A DNA stretch of 15,193 bases from contig CAKTWP010000037.1 in NCBI GenBank assembly GCA_934630705.1, forward strand, positions 1 to 15,193, read 5' to 3'. The translations under genes and the position numbers were made by a program. The notes under the pieces were generated by a model. It was not told where the DNA came from, did not search any database, and saw only the letters and a list, made by a program, of their open reading frames with translations. How positions within the stretch are numbered: position 1 is the stretch's first letter; every line of letters starts with the position of its first letter. Shown piece by piece: positions 15,132 through 15,193 of this stretch. The stretch is from an uncultured Clostridia bacterium. GTDB taxonomy: Bacteria > Bacillota > Clostridia > Christensenellales > Aristaeellaceae.

Positions 15132-15193
15132 ATGGCAAAGGAACATTTTGAGCGCACGAAGCCGCACGTAAACATCGGCACGATCGGCCACGT
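15132..15193 (+). CDS. tuf: Elongation factor Tu, N-terminal fragment cut by the window end
   Basis: Only the first 20 codons and two bases are present. They encode MAKEHFERTKPHVNIGTIGH, the near-invariant start of EF-Tu, leading into the GTP-binding domain (its G1 loop lies just beyond the window). EF-Tu delivers aminoacyl-tRNA to the ribosome. AGGAGGG gives a strong start site. The gene follows a tRNA-Gly gene, not fusA. Whether this is the only tuf copy in the genome cannot be known from here. Confidence 0.97.
   Translation, partial: MAKEHFERTKPHVNIGTIGH

Noticed and set aside
14878..15171. Plus-strand 97-codon open frame through the tRNA
   Set aside because: It translates the tRNA-Gly sequence and the spacer; a known kind of mis-annotation.
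14964..15191. Minus-strand 75-codon open frame ending in GADDGNRTHVVSLGS
   Set aside because: The C-terminus is the antisense of the tRNA and the rest is antisense of the tuf leader and start.

Overview
The window looks like a chromosomal segment of a spore-forming, GC-rich member of the Clostridia (Bacillota), probably a gut or rumen lineage. The evidence is strong AGGAGG-type ribosome binding sites, sigma-A promoters of Gram-positive type, a dipicolinate synthase pair next to an FtsK/SpoIIIE translocase, and a tRNA-Gly gene with encoded CCA in front of tuf. I cannot name a genus. The density is that of ordinary chromosome. I see no integrase, transposase, phage gene or CRISPR array.

Layout. 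Positions 1-450 hold no convincing gene. They carry a cluster of near-perfect inverted repeats (28-160), then two diverged copies of a 110-111 bp repeat (185-404). Next comes a two-gene ABC importer cassette (permease 451-1347, ATPase 1349-2143) closed by a very strong terminator. A minus-strand TIM-barrel sugar isomerase (2234-3049) and a plus-strand MATE exporter (3224-4579) are transcribed divergently from recognisable promoters. After a second terminator lies the sporulation block: dpaA and dpaB (overlapping by 8 bp), a secreted protein with weak resemblance to DUF3298/RsiV-type proteins, and a 1046-residue FtsK/SpoIIIE with a very long proline-rich linker. A 315 bp spacer with nested inverted repeats follows.

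The right part is a set of less well understood genes: a possible ferritin-like protein (minus), a 105-residue proline/alanine-rich protein (plus), a TraX-family membrane protein (minus) and a cytoplasmic transglutaminase-like protein (minus). The window ends with a consensus promoter, tRNA-Gly(CCC) and the first 20 codons of tuf.

How the parts fit. DpaA and DpaB make dipicolinic acid for the spore core, and SpoIIIE-type translocases pump the chromosome into the forespore, so 4759-10545 is plausibly sporulation-linked. The transglutaminase and the possible ferritin-like protein could be spore-associated, but that is only a guess. I found no clear undescribed system. The best leads are the structured non-coding region at 28-180, the covarying repeat pair at 185-404, the inverted-repeat-bounded 160 bp segment after ftsK, and the uncharacterised genes at 10861-12534.
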